A program made the translations under genes and the position numbers. Shown here one piece after another: positions 52,293 through 61,091 of a DNA stretch of 61,795 bases. The DNA is from Candidatus Poribacteria bacterium (GTDB taxonomy: Bacteria > Abyssobacteria > SURF-5), in contig JACRIR010000262.1 of the NCBI GenBank assembly GCA_016215705.1, positions 1-61,795 of the forward strand, read 5' to 3'. The notes under the pieces are model-generated. The model was not told where the DNA came from and did no database searches. It saw only the letters and a program-made list of their open reading frames with translations. How positions within the stretch are numbered: position 1 is the first letter of the stretch; each line of letters begins with the position of its first letter.

Positions 52293-54020
52293 ATGAAATA
52301 TCATGATGTGATCATAGTTGGCGGTGGGTTGGCAGGGCTTCGGGCGGCGATCGAAGTCAACATGCACAACCTGCGCGCCGCTGTGCTGTCGAAGGTTTAT
52401 CCGATCCGCTCGCATTCAATTGCGGCGCAGGGGGGGATCAATGCGCCTCTGGGCAATCATCCGCGCGGCTCGTATGATTCGTGGGAGCGGCACGCTTTTG
52501 ATACCGTGAAGGGCAGTGATTATCTCGCGGATCAGGACGCCGTTGTTCGGATGATCAAGGACGCATCGGCCCGAATCTTCGAGATGGAACATTGGGGATG
52601 TCCGTTCAGCCGCACGCCTGACGGGAAGATCGCGCAGCGTCCTTTCGGCGGCGCCGGGTTCCCGCGTACGTGTTTTGCAGCCGATAAGACCGGTCACATG
52701 TTGTTGCACACACTGTTCGAGCAAGCGGTCAAATACGAGTCTGCCGCCGAGCGTGGCGAAATGAAGATATACAATGAGTGGATAGTCACGTCGCTGGTTG
52801 TCGAGAATGGCGTGTGCCGCGGGGTGATCGCGCTCGAACTGGCGACCGGCAAGCTCGAGGCGTTCAAGGCCGACGCCGTCATATTCGCGACCGGCGGCGC
52901 AGGAAGACTGTATTCAAACTCCACTAATGCGCTCATCAATACCGGAATGGGCATGGCTGTGCCCTATTGGGCCGGCGTTCCCCTGAAGGACATGGAGTTT
53001 GTCCAGTTTCATCCAACCACGCTTTACGGCTCAAACATTCTCATGACAGAGGGCGCGCGCGGCGAGGGCGGATATTTGACGAATAACAAAGGCGACCGAT
53101 TCACCGCAAATTACGCTGACAGTCGCAAGGCGATGGAAGTTGCCCCTCGCGACATAGTGGCTCGTAACATGACGACCGAGATACTGGAGGGACGCGGATT
53201 CGAGGATGCATATTTGCTGCTTGACCTGCGGCATTTGGGCGAAGAGAAAATAGCGACGCGGCTGCCCGGCATACGAGATATCTGCCAAAAATTTCTCGGA
53301 ATCGATCCGGTCGACCAGCCGATTCCGGTTCAGCCCGGCCAGCACTATACGATGGGCGGAATCGATTGCGACAAAGACGGGCTCTCGAAGGTGAAGGGCT
53401 TCTACGCGGCCGGTGAGGCGGCATGCGTGAGTGTGCACGGTGGGAACCGGCTCGGCGGCAATTCGCTTCTAGACACCATCGTATTCGGGAAAATTGCCGG
53501 TGAGCACGCATCGGACTATGTAGTCGGGAAGGCCGATTTGGGCGCCGGCGACAAAGCGCTCGAGGATGCGCTTGCTCGAGAAGAAGAAAAACTCAAGAAA
53601 CTTCTCAGTTCCACCGGATCAGAGGATCCTTCGGTAATAAAAGAAGAGATGCAGAAAGCAATGAAGGATGACGTTGGGATATTTCGGACTAAGGAGCAAC
53701 TTGGACGGGCATTGCAGAGAATAAGAGAATTGAGGGATCGCTACAAGAAGATTCGGCTGAAGCACACGGGCGCGAAATATAATTATGATTTGATGTGGAA
53801 CATCGAGTTGGGCGGGAGTCTGGACGTGGCGGAGGTGATCGTTGCGGGCGCACTCGCGAGAGAAGAGAGCCGTGGTTCGCATTTCCGGCGCGATTTCCCG
53901 AAGCGTGACGACGAGAAATTCCTCAAGCATACCCTCGCGTATTACACGCCTGATGGGCCACGACTCGAGCAGTCCAATGTCAATCTTGATCATTGGGCGC
54001 CGAAGGAAAGAAAGTATTAG
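52293..54020 (+). CDS. sdhA: Succinate dehydrogenase/fumarate reductase flavoprotein
   Basis: A 575-residue flavoprotein with covalently bound FAD. The dinucleotide fold is VGGGLAGLRAAIE near 10. The flavin-attachment His lies in the SHSIAAQGGINA region near 46. Catalytic stretches include QFHPTTLYGSNILMTEGARGEGG near 245 and GEAACVSVHGGNRLGGNSLLD near 375. It oxidises succinate to fumarate, or the reverse, passing electrons to the iron-sulfur subunit encoded 141 bases downstream. Confidence 0.96.
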   Translation: MKYHDVIIVGGGLAGLRAAIEVNMHNLRAAVLSKVYPIRSHSIAAQGGINAPLGNHPRGSYDSWERHAFDTVKGSDYLADQDAVVRMIKDASARIFEMEHWGCPFSRTPDGKIAQRPFGGAGFPRTCFAADKTGHMLLHTLFEQAVKYESAAERGEMKIYNEWIVTSLVVENGVCRGVIALELATGKLEAFKADAVIFATGGAGRLYSNSTNALINTGMGMAVPYWAGVPLKDMEFVQFHPTTLYGSNILMTEGARGEGGYLTNNKGDRFTANYADSRKAMEVAPRDIVARNMTTEILEGRGFEDAYLLLDLRHLGEEKIATRLPGIRDICQKFLGIDPVDQPIPVQPGQHYTMGGIDCDKDGLSKVKGFYAAGEAACVSVHGGNRLGGNSLLDTIVFGKIAGEHASDYVVGKADLGAGDKALEDALAREEEKLKKLLSSTGSEDPSVIKEEMQKAMKDDVGIFRTKEQLGRALQRIRELRDRYKKIRLKHTGAKYNYDLMWNIELGGSLDVAEVIVAGALAREESRGSHFRRDFPKRDDEKFLKHTLAYYTPDGPRLEQSNVNLDHWAPKERKY

Positions 54021-54161
54021 GAAAACAAGCACAGGTCAAGAGTCACGAGTGTAAAGTCCTCTTATTGAAGAGTCATTCATGTGGTTTGTCGTATTCATGC
54101 GATTCGTATTCCAGGGTCCTCTTTGCGCTCACTGCTTCTTTGCGGTTAAAAGGGATAGAAC

Positions 54162-54878
54162 GTGGCTGATATAACATTCAAGGTATTCCGATTCGATCCG
54201 GGGACCGACAGCGCTCCGAGATTCGATACCTTTGTGGCGCCGCTGTTCAAAAAGGGGCTGACAGTTTTGGAAGCGCTGTTCTATATACAAGAGAAGCTTG
54301 ACGGCTCGCTTGCATTCAGGGCGTCGTGCAGAGAGGGCGTATGCGGGTCGTGCGCGATGCATATCAATGGAAAGTACCGGCTTGCATGTGAGACGCAGGT
54401 GAGCGAACTCGGTTCGGACGGCGTCATTGTCCAGCCGCTCGGCCATCTGAAAGTCTTGCGCGACCTCGTAGTTGACATGGAGCCGTTCTTCGCGAAGTAC
54501 AAATATATCAAGCCTTACCTCATGCCGGGGAGCCCGTCGCCGGAGCGCGAGTGGCCGCAAACCGTCGGCGAGCATGCCAAGGTGATGCCTTCAATCGATT
54601 GCATATTATGCGCATGCTGTCACGCGTCGTGCACGGTCACGGCGACAGACCCTGACTATCTCGGCCCTGCCGCTCTGTTGTGGGCCGACAGATTCGCGAG
54701 AGACTCGCGCGATAATTCACTCGACGAACGCTTGAGGCTTGTTGATCAGTTGCACGGAATATGGCGCTGCCACACGATTTTTTCCTGCCAGGAAGTCTGT
54801 CCGAAAGACCTCGATCCCACCGGCTGCATCGCCGATCTGAAACGAAAAGCGATGAAGCGGAAGCTCTTCGGCCACTGA
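54162..54878 (+). CDS. sdhB: Succinate dehydrogenase/fumarate reductase iron-sulfur subunit
   Basis: A 238-residue electron-wire subunit. The [2Fe-2S] ligands are in CREGVCGSCAMHINGKYRLAC near 62. The [4Fe-4S] and [3Fe-4S] ligands are in CILCACCHASC near 148 and CQEVCPKDLDPTGC near 208. It starts with GTG (ATG absent), with GGGATAG upstream. It links the flavin of SdhA to quinone at the membrane anchors. Confidence 0.95.
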   Translation: MADITFKVFRFDPGTDSAPRFDTFVAPLFKKGLTVLEALFYIQEKLDGSLAFRASCREGVCGSCAMHINGKYRLACETQVSELGSDGVIVQPLGHLKVLRDLVVDMEPFFAKYKYIKPYLMPGSPSPEREWPQTVGEHAKVMPSIDCILCACCHASCTVTATDPDYLGPAALLWADRFARDSRDNSLDERLRLVDQLHGIWRCHTIFSCQEVCPKDLDPTGCIADLKRKAMKRKLFGH

Positions 54879-54948
54879 GCCAACCCGAAAAAGCAACAAA
54901 TCTCAGCCGGATGTCTCAGAGCCAGAGATGAGAATCTCAAAAGCGCGC

Positions 54949-54977
54949 TTGACAAATGAAGGAAGGCAAAATACACT
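54949..54977 (+). promoter_or_regulatory. Sigma-70-type promoter of the lipase-like gene
   Basis: TTGACA (54949-54954), 17 bases, then TACACT (54972-54977). An ATG at 54956 in the reading frame lies inside this promoter, so the gene must start later, at 55019. Confidence 0.7.
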
Positions 54978-55018
54978 GGACTTCAAAAGTCCTGTCCCCA
55001 ATCACCGGTGAATGCGCC

Positions 55019-56248
55019 ATGATCGAAAACTCCCCTATTCTCCTCTCTGACATTCGTGGGTACAGCCGGCTCGCTGTCGAGGCTACTATTGGGCTGACCA
55101 ACGTCGTCGAGACCATGCACCACAATATTGCCCGCGCTCCAGGCATTCTTGGCGCACCCACGCAGGAGCCCACGAAGGGCATCACCGGGCTGGTTTACCA
55201 AATCATCCGAGGGGTGACCCGCTTGGTAGGTGGTGGCATCGATGTGGCGCTCGCGCAGCTCGTTCCACAACTTAGTCACGGGACGTCGTCCGCCGAGCGC
55301 GAAGCCGTCCTTGCGGCGCTGAACGGTGTCCTGGGCGACCACCTTGCTGCCGGCGAGAACCCGCTGGCAATTCCCATGCGGCTGCGCCGGGATGGACAGC
55401 CGCTTGAACTGACGAGGAAGGCCCTGGCAGCGGCGATTCCTCGGCCAAGCCGCAAGGTTCTCATGCTCGCGCATGGACTGTGCATGAATGATCTGCAGTG
55501 GAGGCGGAAGGGGCACGACCATGGCGCAGCCTTGGCTGCCGATGCCGGTTTCACGCAGGTTTATCTGCACTACAACAGCGGCCTCCATATATCCACCAAC
55601 GGTCGCGCGTTCGCCGACCTTATCGAAGCCCTGCTCGAAGTCTGGCCGGCGCCTGTGGAGGAACTGGTCATTATCGGGCATAGCATGGGCGGGTTAGTTT
55701 CCCGCAGCGCCTGCCACTACGGCAAGGCTGCGGGACACAATTGGCTGCGGCGCCTCCGCAAAATCATCTTCCTTGGTGCGCCTCACCATGGCGCCCCGCT
55801 GGAACGCGGCGGCAATTGGCTGAATGTTATTCTGAGCGTCAGCCCGTACACGGTGGCGCTTGCTCATCTCGGGAAGATTCGTAGCGCCGGCATCACCGAC
55901 CTCCGTTACGGTAGCCTGCTGGACGAGGAGTGGAAATACCGAGACCGCTTCGCCCACTCGAAAGACAGGCGGCGCGTCGTGCCGCTGCCGGATGGCGTGC
56001 AGTGCTATGCCGTCGGCGCTTCGATCTCAAGGGCGAGCGCTCTGGGTAAGAGATTCCTCGGCGATGGACTCGTCCCCTTAAGCAGCGCCCTGGGCCGGCA
56101 CGCTGACCCCCGCCGGAACCTGTCCTTTCCGGAGTCGCAGCAATGGATCGGATACGGCATGAAGCACTTGGACCTGCTCGCTCGCAGAGAAGTGTACGAA
56201 CACATGAAACAGTGGCTCTCATGTCCGTCCTGGCGTGAATCCCGATGA
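55019..56248 (+). CDS. Alpha/beta hydrolase, lipase-like
   Basis: A 409-residue hydrolase. The nucleophile elbow GHSMGG lies near 222, preceded by LMLAHGLCMNDLQW near 155, an oxyanion-hole-type HG. The Asp in GDGLVPLSSALG near 360 and a His late in the chain (KHLDLL) complete a triad. The first 140 residues are unique to this kind of lipase or esterase. No signal peptide is seen, so it is probably cytosolic. It stands alone with its own promoter. The substrate could be a triglyceride, polyhydroxyalkanoate oligomer or other ester. Confidence 0.85.
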   Translation: MIENSPILLSDIRGYSRLAVEATIGLTNVVETMHHNIARAPGILGAPTQEPTKGITGLVYQIIRGVTRLVGGGIDVALAQLVPQLSHGTSSAEREAVLAALNGVLGDHLAAGENPLAIPMRLRRDGQPLELTRKALAAAIPRPSRKVLMLAHGLCMNDLQWRRKGHDHGAALAADAGFTQVYLHYNSGLHISTNGRAFADLIEALLEVWPAPVEELVIIGHSMGGLVSRSACHYGKAAGHNWLRRLRKIIFLGAPHHGAPLERGGNWLNVILSVSPYTVALAHLGKIRSAGITDLRYGSLLDEEWKYRDRFAHSKDRRRVVPLPDGVQCYAVGASISRASALGKRFLGDGLVPLSSALGRHADPRRNLSFPESQQWIGYGMKHLDLLARREVYEHMKQWLSCPSWRESR

Positions 56249-56465
56249 TCTTTTCAGTGTCGCCCCGCTCGCAAGAACCGGGTGGTTGAGCGAGCCGGTG
56301 AAATGGGGAATATTCATGGATAACGGCTACTTCTCAAATGTAACCCCTTAAGGCGCTGAGCGAAACTTCCTCAAGGTCCTATGAGAGTTTTCAGCGCCAC
56401 AGAGCGCACAGCGCAGCGGAGCCGCAGCCAAACAGCACATATCGGGCGCGATGAATCGCGCCTCA

Positions 56466-56506
56466 GAAAATCGGGGACACGATGCGACATCGTGTCCCCG
56501 ATTTTC
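56466..56506. repeat. Palindromic repeat, family R1 (copy f)
   Basis: A perfect hairpin with 19-base arms (GAAAATCGGGGACACGATG) around CGA. It lies between the lipase-like gene and the convergent helicase fragment, where it could terminate both. The flanking 56249-56549 stretch holds no gene but carries a fragment rich in CGCACAGCGCAGCGGAGCCG. Confidence 0.9.
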
Positions 56507-56549
56507 TTCATTCTTGCCTGCAGGAGCGCAATTCATTGCGCCCGTGTGA

Positions 56550-57401
56550 TTAATATGCGTCAGTCCCGCTCAGCTTATAAAGCACGTCTGCGAGTTTTTT
56601 CAGGGTGTCTGCGTTGGGAGCCGGTAGTTTGAGGTAAGTTCTGCCCGTCTGGTCTGTTTCGATAAAGGACTGGGCGATATTAAGAAGACCTCCGGCTTGT
56701 GGTTCCGTTTCTGTTTTTTGTCCCGTTTCTGAAGGTTGTGCCTTTTGGGTTCCCGCGGCTAATGCCCGGCCGAGTTTATCGAGGAAGGCGAGCCCGGCGG
56801 ATGCGAGTTCGGCCCATGCTTGACTTGCCGCTGGAGCGGCAGCGGCGGGTTTCGCCTCGAACTCTTCCGGACTGACCACTTTTTCGATTTCCTCCATTGC
56901 AGCGACGGAAGGTTCCGGCTCGGAGACTGCAACTTGCGGAATAGAACTGGCGGCCTTTTCGACGGATTCCATGAAGCGTTTGAGTCTGGAGCCGCCGAGG
57001 AACACTTCGTCCTGTCCGCCGTCGAGCACTCCCGAAAAAAGCGATCTCTTGAAGCCGAGAAGAGAGAGCATGCCGTGCTCGATGGTCCCGCTGGCGATGA
57101 AGTTGACAACTTGTACGGGCCGACGCTGACCCAATCGGTGGACTCTGCCGATGCGCTGTTCGAGCACTGCCGGATTCCAGGGCAGGTCCATGTTGATTAC
57201 CGCCGAGGCGCATTGCAGGTTCATGCCCACACCGCCCGCTTCGGTGGAGAGAAAGATTATGTGGGGCGTCTTTGGCTTTGCTTTCTTTGAGCGTTTGGGT
57301 CGGCTGGATTGTTTCTTGCGCGCCGCCTCAAACGGTAGGGTCGCGCCCTTTCCCTCGGGTGTTCTCGCTTTGGACTCGCCGTCTTCTCCTTTGAGTGTCA
57401 T
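56550..57401 (-). pseudogene. SNF2-family helicase, C-terminal fragment only
   Basis: The 283-residue frame contains only the final helicase motifs: FLSTEAGGVGMNLQCASAVINMDLPWNPAVLEQRIGRVHRLGQ near 50-95 (motifs V and VI), then a tail of about 180 residues. Intact SNF2 enzymes have about 500 to 900 further residues before this, with Walker A and DEAD-type motifs. None of these are found upstream in any frame. The first 45 residues are low-complexity and basic. So the gene is 5'-truncated and cannot hydrolyse ATP. A start-codon reading at 57401 exists but has no clear ribosome site. Confidence 0.75.
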
Positions 57402-57839
57402 GAGGATACTCCCTTTTTGAATAGTCTCGCTATACTACTCCATTGCATTTTCTTTAATTCCTGTCCTGATTTTTGAGAGATATTTGCATAAGTTATTGTC
57501 GTTAAGACGATTCCAGCTTTTGTGGAAATACTTTGTGAGGGTCTTGTTGAGGTGTCTAATCCGTGCTAATCCGCATAAATCCGTGGTTAAGGACGCGTCT
57601 TCTTTTTTTTCTTCTTTTTCCCCGTGAATCCCGCGCTGAGGCTTCCGAAGTCCCGCCCCCGGCGGGATGCTCCCCGTGGTAAACTGACTCTTTTGTTTCT
57701 TCTTCTCCTGGTTGGTTGCGGCTGCGCCGCGCTGTGCTACACATCCAAGTCTGCTGTCCACAGGTCTTCAAGCGAAGCGTAAGCGCCTCCAGCCTCGCTC
57801 CATCTCGCGATTGTTCTTGGCGCTCGGATCGGACATTCC
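57402..57839. other. Decayed, repeat-bearing stretch upstream of the helicase fragment
   Basis: No supported gene. It holds the phrase AATCCGTGCTAATCCGCATA at 57558, T-rich low-complexity sequence at 57598-57620, and at 57690-57735 a sequence whose complement (CACAGCGCGGCGCAGCCGC) recurs at 59821. It may be where the helicase lost its front part. Confidence 0.4.
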
Positions 57840-58193
57840 CTACTTCTTCTTCGCCCTGAGCATCGTGAGGAGCATCTTGAAACGCCTGTCGGCCCGCACT
57901 GCATGCGGGATATTAGCGGGCATCAAGAGGATTTCGCCATTGCCCGCGTGGCAAGGCTTGCCACCGATAATGAACTCGCCTTCTCCGTCAACAACCTGAA
58001 CGAGGGCGTCGAATGGAGCAGTGTGCTCGCTCAGACCCTGATCCGCATCGAAAGCGAACAAGGTGACTGTGCCCGCGTCATTTTCAACCAGAGTGCGGCT
58101 GACAATGGAGTCCTCGCCGTATTCAACAAGTTTCGCCAAATCAACGACCTTCCCCTTCTCTAACTTCAGCTTCTTCTCTTTTTCAGTGGCCAT
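57840..58193 (-). CDS. Small cupin-domain protein
   Basis: A 117-residue single-domain cupin. The two cupin motifs are HTAPFDALVQVVDGEGEFIIGG near 55 and LLMPANIPHAVRADRRFKM near 88, with only part of the usual His set. Small cupins bind metals or sugars and sometimes act as sensors. I chose the ATG at 58193, which has TAGGAGGAAG before it; the longer reading lacks support. No functional partner is nearby. Confidence 0.85.
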   Translation of the reverse strand: MATEKEKKLKLEKGKVVDLAKLVEYGEDSIVSRTLVENDAGTVTLFAFDADQGLSEHTAPFDALVQVVDGEGEFIIGGKPCHAGNGEILLMPANIPHAVRADRRFKMLLTMLRAKKK

Positions 58194-58457
58194 GGGCTTC
58201 CTCCTAAGAAAGCAGGTCTGAGCGTTTGGCAGTTTGAAGGTTTGACGAGAGTGCTTCGCTCCACTCGCAATGACACAACGGTGATCACTCTTTCTTCCAC
58301 GACTAATCACGCTAAAGGCGCGATCAATCGTTCCTAAGCTCATGCTCAGATAATATGATTTGGAGGCGGGATAGTCAAGTGAAATTTGTGAGCGTTGTTG
58401 TCGGGGGTTTTGACCAAGCGGGGAAGAGCGGCCCCTCCGGCATGGAACAAAAAACGC

Positions 58458-58504
58458 TTGACAAACATGGAAAGACACGGTATATAATAACTAACTGGAT
58501 CAGT
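58458..58504 (+). promoter_or_regulatory. Upstream promoter and operator-like site before the TetR-type gene
   Basis: TTGACA (58458-58463), 17 bases, TATATA (58481-58486). Just downstream is ACTG-GAT-CAGT (58494-58504), an imperfect match to the fuller palindrome at 58600. Confidence 0.6.
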
Positions 58505-58567
58505 CAATTATTCTTGAAGTCGAAGGGGGAAAGGTCAAAAGGGGAAAACAGTGTCTGCGCGCCGCAC

Positions 58568-58614
58568 TTGACAAGAAGTTGGATAAGCGCTAAAATTGTA
58601 CTGACTGAGTCAGT
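58568..58614 (+). promoter_or_regulatory. Second promoter with perfect palindrome before the TetR-type gene
   Basis: TTGACA (58568-58573), 17 bases, TAAAAT (58591-58596). A perfect 15-base palindrome ACTGACT-G-AGTCAGT (58600-58614) follows at once. This is the classic layout for self-repression by a TetR-family protein; such regulators bind palindromes of this kind. Confidence 0.7.
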
Positions 58615-58697
58615 TCAATATACGACGGCCTGAAAGACGAGACCGGGTTTCTGAGAACCGGCAGGCGAGGCAAGACTGATGCGCGGAGATGACGACG

Positions 58698-59420
58698 ATG
58701 GCGCCCAGGGTGCGAACAACAAGTCGCCTTTTGGAAATTGTGGAGGCTGCAATCCGGGTTTTCGGCCGGAAGGGGTATGCGCTTACCCAGATGGATGACA
58801 TTGCTGAGGCAGCCAATGTCTCCAAAGGGACTCTTTACAACTACTTCAACAGCAAGGCCCATTTGTTCGCTTATGTGCTGGAGAATGGAATGCCGGATGA
58901 GGATGCCCCGATGTCGCTACCGGAGATGTCTGTTATCAAAAGTGACAAGGAGCTACTCAAGCAGTTAAGAGACAAGTTGAAGAAAGAAAGCAGACTCGGG
59001 AACGTGAACAGGTTCTTGAAACGAAAACCTGATGAGATCGACCTGGAAAATGAACTCTACGAAATATTGAGCGAGTGGTGGGACCTGCTTGAAAGGAATC
59101 GTGTTCAGATAATCGTTCTGAAACGGTCGGCAACCGAGTTTCCCTAGATGGCAAAGTTATATGACCTTTTCGCCCGGGAACGCGTTCTGGAGCAAGTGGA
59201 AAAGTACCTTTCTGTCCGAACAAAACAGGGCGTGGTAAGGCCTCTTAACTCGGTTGCCGGAATGGCCCGCATGTTGATGACAACCATGAGTATGTTCGGA
59301 TGGCGGCAATTCATGCGATATGAGAAGCTGCGATATCCCAAGTCGGAGATACTCCCGGATGTGGTTTCAACTCTCGTTCGCGGGTGGGAGAGAGAAAGAA
59401 ATCGGAGGGTTGCGCGGTGA
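58698..59420 (+). pseudogene. TetR-family regulator broken by one in-frame amber codon
   Basis: Two halves lie in the same frame, separated only by TAG at 59145-59147. The first half has the TetR helix-turn-helix (IVEAAIRVFGRKGYALTQMDDIAEAANVSKGTLYNYFNSK). The second half continues the ligand-binding domain (MAKLYDLFARERVLEQVEKYLS). At the break the family usually has Pro-Glu-Met/Leu-Ala; a GAG to TAG change would explain it. The full protein would be about 240 residues, normal for the family. The start is taken at 58698, nine bases after CGGAG. Its end overlaps the Nramp-like remnant as GTGA, so they were one operon. Sequencing error or suppression are alternatives. Confidence 0.8.
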
Positions 59421-59819
59421 AGAAATCCAACAACAGGATCGGCCGCCTGCTTCTCCAAATGGGTCCCGGCCTCATCTGGGCCATGATGGCTATAGGCATT
59501 CAACGCGATGATCGGGAAAAAGGGAATTTCGGAGCTTAGCAGGTTTCGCGTTATCTACACACTTGTGATCGTGTCAGGAGGACTTCTACTCGCAACGATT
59601 GTGCAGAAGCCGGTTTTTCTCGTAATCCTCGCAGTTTCCGCAGGATTTATCGCGTATCCGGTTATCTACATACTGAACATCTGGGCAGTGACGAAGCTGG
59701 TCGACAAAGAGTTTAGACCCTCCCGGTCCAGCCTTGCAGTAGCGTACGCCGGCGTGGTGTATTCTCTTGTCGGGGCTGTGATGTTGCTGCTCGTCAGAGT
59801 GCTCAAAGTGTGGGGTTGA
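59417..59819 (+). pseudogene. Internally deleted Nramp-like metal transporter remnant
   Basis: The first 28 or so codons from GTG 59417 (RIGRLLLQMGPGLIWAMMAIG) look like the start of an Nramp-family transporter. The frame then runs to a stop at 59539. From about 59508, in a different frame, about 100 residues follow with three hydrophobic helices (RVIYTLVIVSGGLLLATIV, FLVILAVSAGFIAYPVIYIL, SLVGAVMLLLVRVL) that look like the end of the same family. About 300 central residues are missing. I conclude that a large internal deletion with frameshift destroyed the gene. A small genuine membrane protein at 59508-59819 is an alternative. Confidence 0.6.
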
Positions 59820-59907
59820 ACACAGCGCGGCGAGGCCGCAACCAAGAAGAAGAAACCAAAAAAGAAGAAGAAACTGGTGTTTTGTCAACTCTGTTTTGTC
59901 GGTTCCC

Positions 59908-59935
59908 GTAGGGGCACGGCGCGCCGTGCCCCTAC
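59908..59935. repeat. Palindromic repeat, family R2 (copy c)
   Basis: A perfect 28-base palindrome, GTAGGGGCACGGCG followed by its complement. It is the longest of the three R2 copies. Confidence 0.85.
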
Positions 59936-60052
59936 AAAAACATGCGCGCACACTTGCAGGCTCAAGTGTGACATGAAACTAGGGGAACACGAATGTCACG
60001 AATCGCGCAAGGCGCGAGACGAATTGCACGAATAAGCGCTTCTCTCTTTATC

Positions 60053-60072
60053 ATTCCCGCGAAGGCGGGAAT
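60053..60072. repeat. Inverted repeat, family R3 (best copy)
   Basis: ATTCCCGC and GCGGGAAT pair perfectly around GAAG. Degenerate copies lie at 33202, 44758 and 48735. Confidence 0.75.
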
Positions 60073-60159
60073 CCATTAGAGAACGATGAGTTATACAAAT
60101 GTATTCTTGAGAATCACATGATTTTAGGAAATTAACGGTTAGTAGCGCAGTGAGGTCAT

Positions 60160-60960
60160 ATGAAAATCAATGAGGAAAAATGCGTCGGTTGCGGCAATTG
60201 CGTCTCGTTTTGCACAATGGGCGTAATACGCATAGAGAACGGACTCGCGGTTGTCAACGAGGATGAATGCGTCGAGTGCAACACCTGCTATCGTTGCTGC
60301 GAATCCGAGAATCTCAATCCGAAAATCGTGCGCGCGCTCAGAAAATTGTTCGGTGTTTTCAATCTGCGATATGATGCGCGCATGGACGTTTGTCCGACGG
60401 GCGCGCTCTCGCCACCCGATCTTGAGTGGCCGCGCTCGCTGAGGCGCGCGTTCAGCGATCCCACGGCGCCGCACGACAGCACGGGCCTGGCCGGCCGCGG
60501 AACCGAAGAGATCAAGACGAACGATATCACGGGTCGGATAGGACCCGGCGAGGCAGGTATCGTAATTGACCTTGGGCGGCCGGGGACCGGCGTTTTCTTT
60601 CACGAAATAGACAAGATGACAAGGGCTCTCGCGCCTTTGCGCGTCACATTCGAACCCGAAAACCCGCTAACCGCTCTCATGATAGACGTTCGGATGGGGA
60701 ACCTTAAGGCGGACATCCTACAGGAGAAGGTGCTTTCGGCGATAATCGAATTAAAGGCGCCGATGGAAGAGCTTCCGCAAGCGCTGAACACAATAAAGGA
60801 GGTCGCCGGCAAGCTCGACACCGTCGTGAGTGTGGGCGTCTCGAGCAAATGCGAAAGCGACGGCGGCATCCCTCACGAGGGTGTCTGCGTGGAGGCCGGT
60901 TATGCGCCTTCACCAAATGGAAAAACCAATCTCGGGCTGGGCCGGCCGGTATCAATCTAG
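60160..60960 (+). CDS. Ferredoxin-domain protein with unknown C-terminal domain
   Basis: A 266-residue protein. The first 90 residues carry [4Fe-4S] motifs: CVGCGNCVSFC near 8, CVECNTCYRCC near 38 and MDVCPTGAL near 77. The remaining 170 residues form an unfamiliar domain with TGRIGPGEAGIVIDLGRPGTGVFFHEIDK and a Cys pair later (SSKCESDGGIPHEGVCVEAGY). It probably moves electrons to or from an unknown partner. The next gene, 283 bases on and in the same direction, encodes another unknown with conserved Cys and may work with it. Confidence 0.85.
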   Translation: MKINEEKCVGCGNCVSFCTMGVIRIENGLAVVNEDECVECNTCYRCCESENLNPKIVRALRKLFGVFNLRYDARMDVCPTGALSPPDLEWPRSLRRAFSDPTAPHDSTGLAGRGTEEIKTNDITGRIGPGEAGIVIDLGRPGTGVFFHEIDKMTRALAPLRVTFEPENPLTALMIDVRMGNLKADILQEKVLSAIIELKAPMEELPQALNTIKEVAGKLDTVVSVGVSSKCESDGGIPHEGVCVEAGYAPSPNGKTNLGLGRPVSI

Positions 60961-61091
60961 AGTCCACGGTTCACGGTTCACGGCTAAACCATGATTCCTG
61001 AACCGGAGACTGCAAACCATAAACCGTGAACCAGCACAGCGTTTCCCAAACAACATAGTATAAGTATTTGAGGATAAGCTTAATAGTAACT

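Larger units (their letters stand above)
59820..60159. other. Repeat-rich intergenic region
   Basis: No gene. It starts with a copy of the CACAGCGCGGCG element (59821), whose complement lies near 57713, then a run of AAGAAG codon-like low complexity, R2 copy c and an R3 copy. The last 70 bases are A/T-rich before the ferredoxin gene. Confidence 0.5.

Noticed and set aside
57435-57761. Possible 108-residue gene before the helicase fragment
   Set aside because: Composed of low-complexity and repeat sequence shared with 59821; it carries no helicase motifs.
59145-59147. TAG as a pyrrolysine or selenocysteine-like recoded codon
   Set aside because: TAG ends other genes here (for example the porin and an sdh anchor), and a TetR protein has no reason to need a special residue; a point mutation is simpler.
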